The position numbers and the translations under genes are program-made. A stretch of 64,000 nt of DNA from Tyto alba. Lineage: Eukaryota > Chordata > Aves > Strigiformes > Tytonidae. The first letter of the stretch is position 1. Each line of letters begins with the position of its first letter. The stretch spans positions 22,681,323-22,745,322 of the forward strand of contig NW_024881272.1 in the NCBI RefSeq assembly GCF_018691265.1. The letters are read 5' to 3'. Below are positions 61,701 through 64,000 of the stretch, piece after piece. A model generated the notes under the pieces. That model was given only the letters and a program-made list of their open reading frames with translations, made no database searches and was not told where the DNA came from.

Positions 61701-62994
61701 GTAGTGAACTTTGACAATAACATTCCGTGCAATTCTTTTTTATTAGAAATGTGCTCAGAAAACAGTCCATTAAAACTGAATGAAAGGTCAAGTCTCCATG
61801 TGGATAATTAGGTTGTTTTCAAGAGTGATCAGAGAGAACTATGGCAACATATTGTGAATTAGTATCTGCCACCATATGGCACTTCAAAATAACAAAGAGG
61901 AACAATGCATATACCTGGTTAAAGAAGCAAGTTGTAAGCCATTTTAAAACCTGTTTTACAAAGTCAACCCTTGGTATTAAATGTAAGAAATCTGTGGGAT
62001 ATTTTATTGTACGCACTGCTGTTCAGGTACAGAAATATCCAAGACCATCAAGTCCTGGACAACTTTTTTTTTTTACTTCTGATTATTTTAGACTTTTTCA
62101 TTTATACTATCTAAGAAATTGTTAAGGTATCTCTAGCCCTAAAGAAACACCTGAGTTGCTTAAATACATGCTTAAAAAGCAAAGCAAAGACACCCAGGTA
62201 CAAAGATTGAGTACTTAGATCTATTGAACAAAATAGAAAAAAAAAAAGAATCCTAGAAATTTAAATAGTTTTCATATCATGATTACTAACAGAAAAACAC
62301 ACCAAATTGTACCTCCTCCCTACTGCTTCTCCTTTCCACAAATCATGCGATAGGCTTAAAGGTTAAGAATACAAAAGGAAAAAAAAGTTGTGTTTTATTT
62401 ACCTCCTTCTCCGTTCAAACCGCTGAAATGTACACAAATCCGTTCTAGGGTTTTTCTACAAGATGAACTGCAGCATTTTTGTGGTTTTTTTGTTCTCTTA
62501 TGAACCAGGTCTTCAAGAAAAAAACCCACAAAATCTTGTGAAATACAACATCTTCAAGAGCTCAGAGCCACGGCAGACGTGGACAATGCCCACATGGAAA
62601 CGTTGAGAACCAGCTGCCAGGAAACGTTGAGCAGAGATGGCAGTACTTTGGCACACAAGTTTGAAGAAAGAATTTTATAAGGGTGCCATGTTCCCAGCAT
62701 CATCTTTTCCCAGCTGTGCTCCAGCCAGAAAAACTCTCCCAAGGCAATAGGTGGGCCGTGGCCTGCAACCACTCCACATGGAGCTCCAGGGTGGAAGTGG
62801 CTGGCTAGAACTCTCCAAAACAACCTCTGCTGCCCTGAGGGCTATAAACACACTTGTAGCAGGTCCTGGGCACCACCCAGTCCATATCAGCTGCCAGACC
62901 TCTAATCAGAGCAGCTGCTGCCATCAGCCACCACAGCCTCCATCTTGTCTGCCCTCTGCTGAGGGATCTGTCTCCCCCTTCAGAACCGCTTCTT

Positions 62995-63184
62995 CCAATG
63001 AGAGGCCAGAGACAGACAGCCAATCATTTGCCTTTCTTGGAGAGTGACATTCCTCTTCTCCAATGAAAGCCCACTCCTCTGTCAGGCAGGGAATGTCCCA
63101 CCCCAAAGCCCGCTGGCCAGGCTGAGGGCGGGGCAGGGCTGAGGCGGCTGCCTTATGCCACAGCCTTTTGGGCGGGAACGCGCC
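62995..63184 (+). promoter_or_regulatory. Promoter-like cluster: three CCAAT boxes, GC box, E2F-like site
   Basis: CCAAT boxes, all on the plus strand, lie at 62995-62999, 63020-63024 (AGCCAATCA) and 63060-63064. A GC box, GGGCGGGG, lies at 63126-63133, and TTTGGGCGGGAA at 63167-63178 is close to the E2F consensus. CpG dinucleotides cluster from about 63100 to 63270, unlike the depleted background. NF-Y sites upstream of a GC box and an E2F-like site suggest a start near 63150-63200 going right. No coding exon follows before the edge; AAG|GTAATG at 63378-63379 could be a first-exon donor. An LTR of an old endogenous retrovirus is the main alternative. Confidence 0.5.
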
Positions 63185-64000
63185 TCCCTGCTTCGAGCGT
63201 CACCACTCAGACCAGGATGAAGTAACTGAGAAAGACAGAAACTTGCCCCAAACAAAACGGGGCTGTTTCGATCAAAATACTGAGGAAACAAACTGTGTGA
63301 ACAATCACATGGAAATCATGCAGTCTCTCTCCTACCTTATCATTCCAATTACGTTCTCCTAATCTAGAAAATTGAAAGGTAATGAGCAGTATTTCCTTAA
63401 ACCACATTAAATAACACTGTCAAAATGCAAATTTATTCATTAAGTATAAATGAGTGTGTTAAATATTCATGAATTGTTGCTTGCAGTATATAATTAATCC
63501 CATGGTCTGTGTGTCCAAAAGCATTTAGGAGATAGAGTTGAGAAGACAGTGCTGTAGAATGATAACATTTAAAGCATGTTTTTAAAAGCAAAGGTCGCCA
63601 GCCCTTTGGATCCTAAACTATTACCCGTGCTTATAATTCATTGTAATACCTCTTCAGCATGTACACATGCTTTCATGATTCAGGGCTTGTATCCTCAGCC
63701 CTTGCTGTCTAATCTATTCAAGGAAAGAAATACTTGAGAGCGGAAGGTGCTATTAAATTATCCCATTCACCACCAATGCACTCAAATTAATACGATACTT
63801 TCCACATTTTAAAATTCCCAAGGATTGCAAAGCTGTCCTTGAAAAATAATGCAGTTTGACTCCCTGGCCCTCCTTTTTCTGAAAAAAGTGCATTCTGACA
63901 TTAACTTGAACTGTCACTAAGACTGGCTGCCATTTCAAGTATCATGAAAGATAAAACAAAGGCTTCAGCACCAGAAAAAGACTGGCCTCTTTTTTTCTGT
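63185..64000. other. Right-edge sequence downstream of the promoter-like cluster
   Basis: Returns quickly to AT-rich DNA. It includes a perfect octamer, ATGCAAAT, at 63425-63432 within a homeobox-like AT-rich block (63400-63500), which could be conserved noncoding DNA. No coding sequence was recognised. Confidence 0.45.

Larger units (their letters stand above)
34739..62500. other. Long intergenic desert, no gene seen
   Basis: Nearly 28 kb of AT-rich DNA with no coding exon or transposon I can name. All open frames are 114 codons or shorter and lack domains. Structured points are A15 plus (TG)7 at 42674-42714, a T-rich/(TTTG)n tract at 47389-47461, a palindrome at 46537-46550, 20-bp tandem duplications at 39518-39552 and 48760-48799, and a hairpin at 52705-52742. 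An octamer plus AP-1 word pair lies at 48584-48601. Confidence 0.55.

Noticed and set aside
62554..63106. Minus-strand open frames near the CCAAT cluster as a small secreted or membrane protein
   Set aside because: Several short overlapping frames with no consistent start, signal peptide or domain; local GC explains them.
7100..64000. Searched for last exons of a neighbouring gene such as ST6GALNAC3
   Set aside because: No frame matches the family C-terminus on either strand; the neighbour is probably outside the window.

Overview
This window looks like avian nuclear DNA, probably from an AT-rich macrochromosome. The evidence is three CR1 LINE fragments of avian type (one with the (ATTCTATG)-like 3' octamer tail), very low transposon density over 64 kb, vertebrate GT-AG splice sites, a single CpG island in CpG-poor surroundings, and no dense run of open reading frames. 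It is not bacterial or viral, and I see no tRNA, rRNA or CRISPR array.

Region 1 (1-7,100): the 5' end of a gene on the minus strand. Exon 1 (donor at 6585) and exon 2 (5927-5706) together encode the cytoplasmic tail, the signal-anchor and the stem of ST6GALNAC5, a Golgi alpha-2,6-sialyltransferase. They lie in a CpG island of about 1.5 kb with a TATAAATA box, Sp1-type sites and a ZNF143-like site. Everything left of 5706 is intron 2. The catalytic exons are outside the window.

Region 2 (7,100-62,500): about 55 kb of intergenic sequence upstream of ST6GALNAC5, with no convincing coding exon. It holds three same-strand CR1 fragments (22.65-23.14, 25.51-26.53 and 33.34-34.74 kb), a strongly decayed L1-type LINE reverse transcriptase fossil (16.2-16.9 kb), homopolymer and microsatellite tracts, and a few strong inverted repeats.

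Region 3 (62,500-64,000): a local rise in GC and CpG with three CCAAT boxes, a GC box and an E2F-like site. It resembles an isolated promoter, most likely firing rightward out of the window, although a solitary LTR is also possible.

The most interesting points are the long hairpin at 1483-1573 inside ST6GALNAC5 intron 2, the L1 fossil, the unexplained promoter-like cluster near 63.1 kb, and the possible N-terminally extended ST6GALNAC5. I found no clearly new multi-gene system; the window is mostly a gene desert around one glycosyltransferase promoter. All homology calls rest on recognising motifs by eye, not on a database search.
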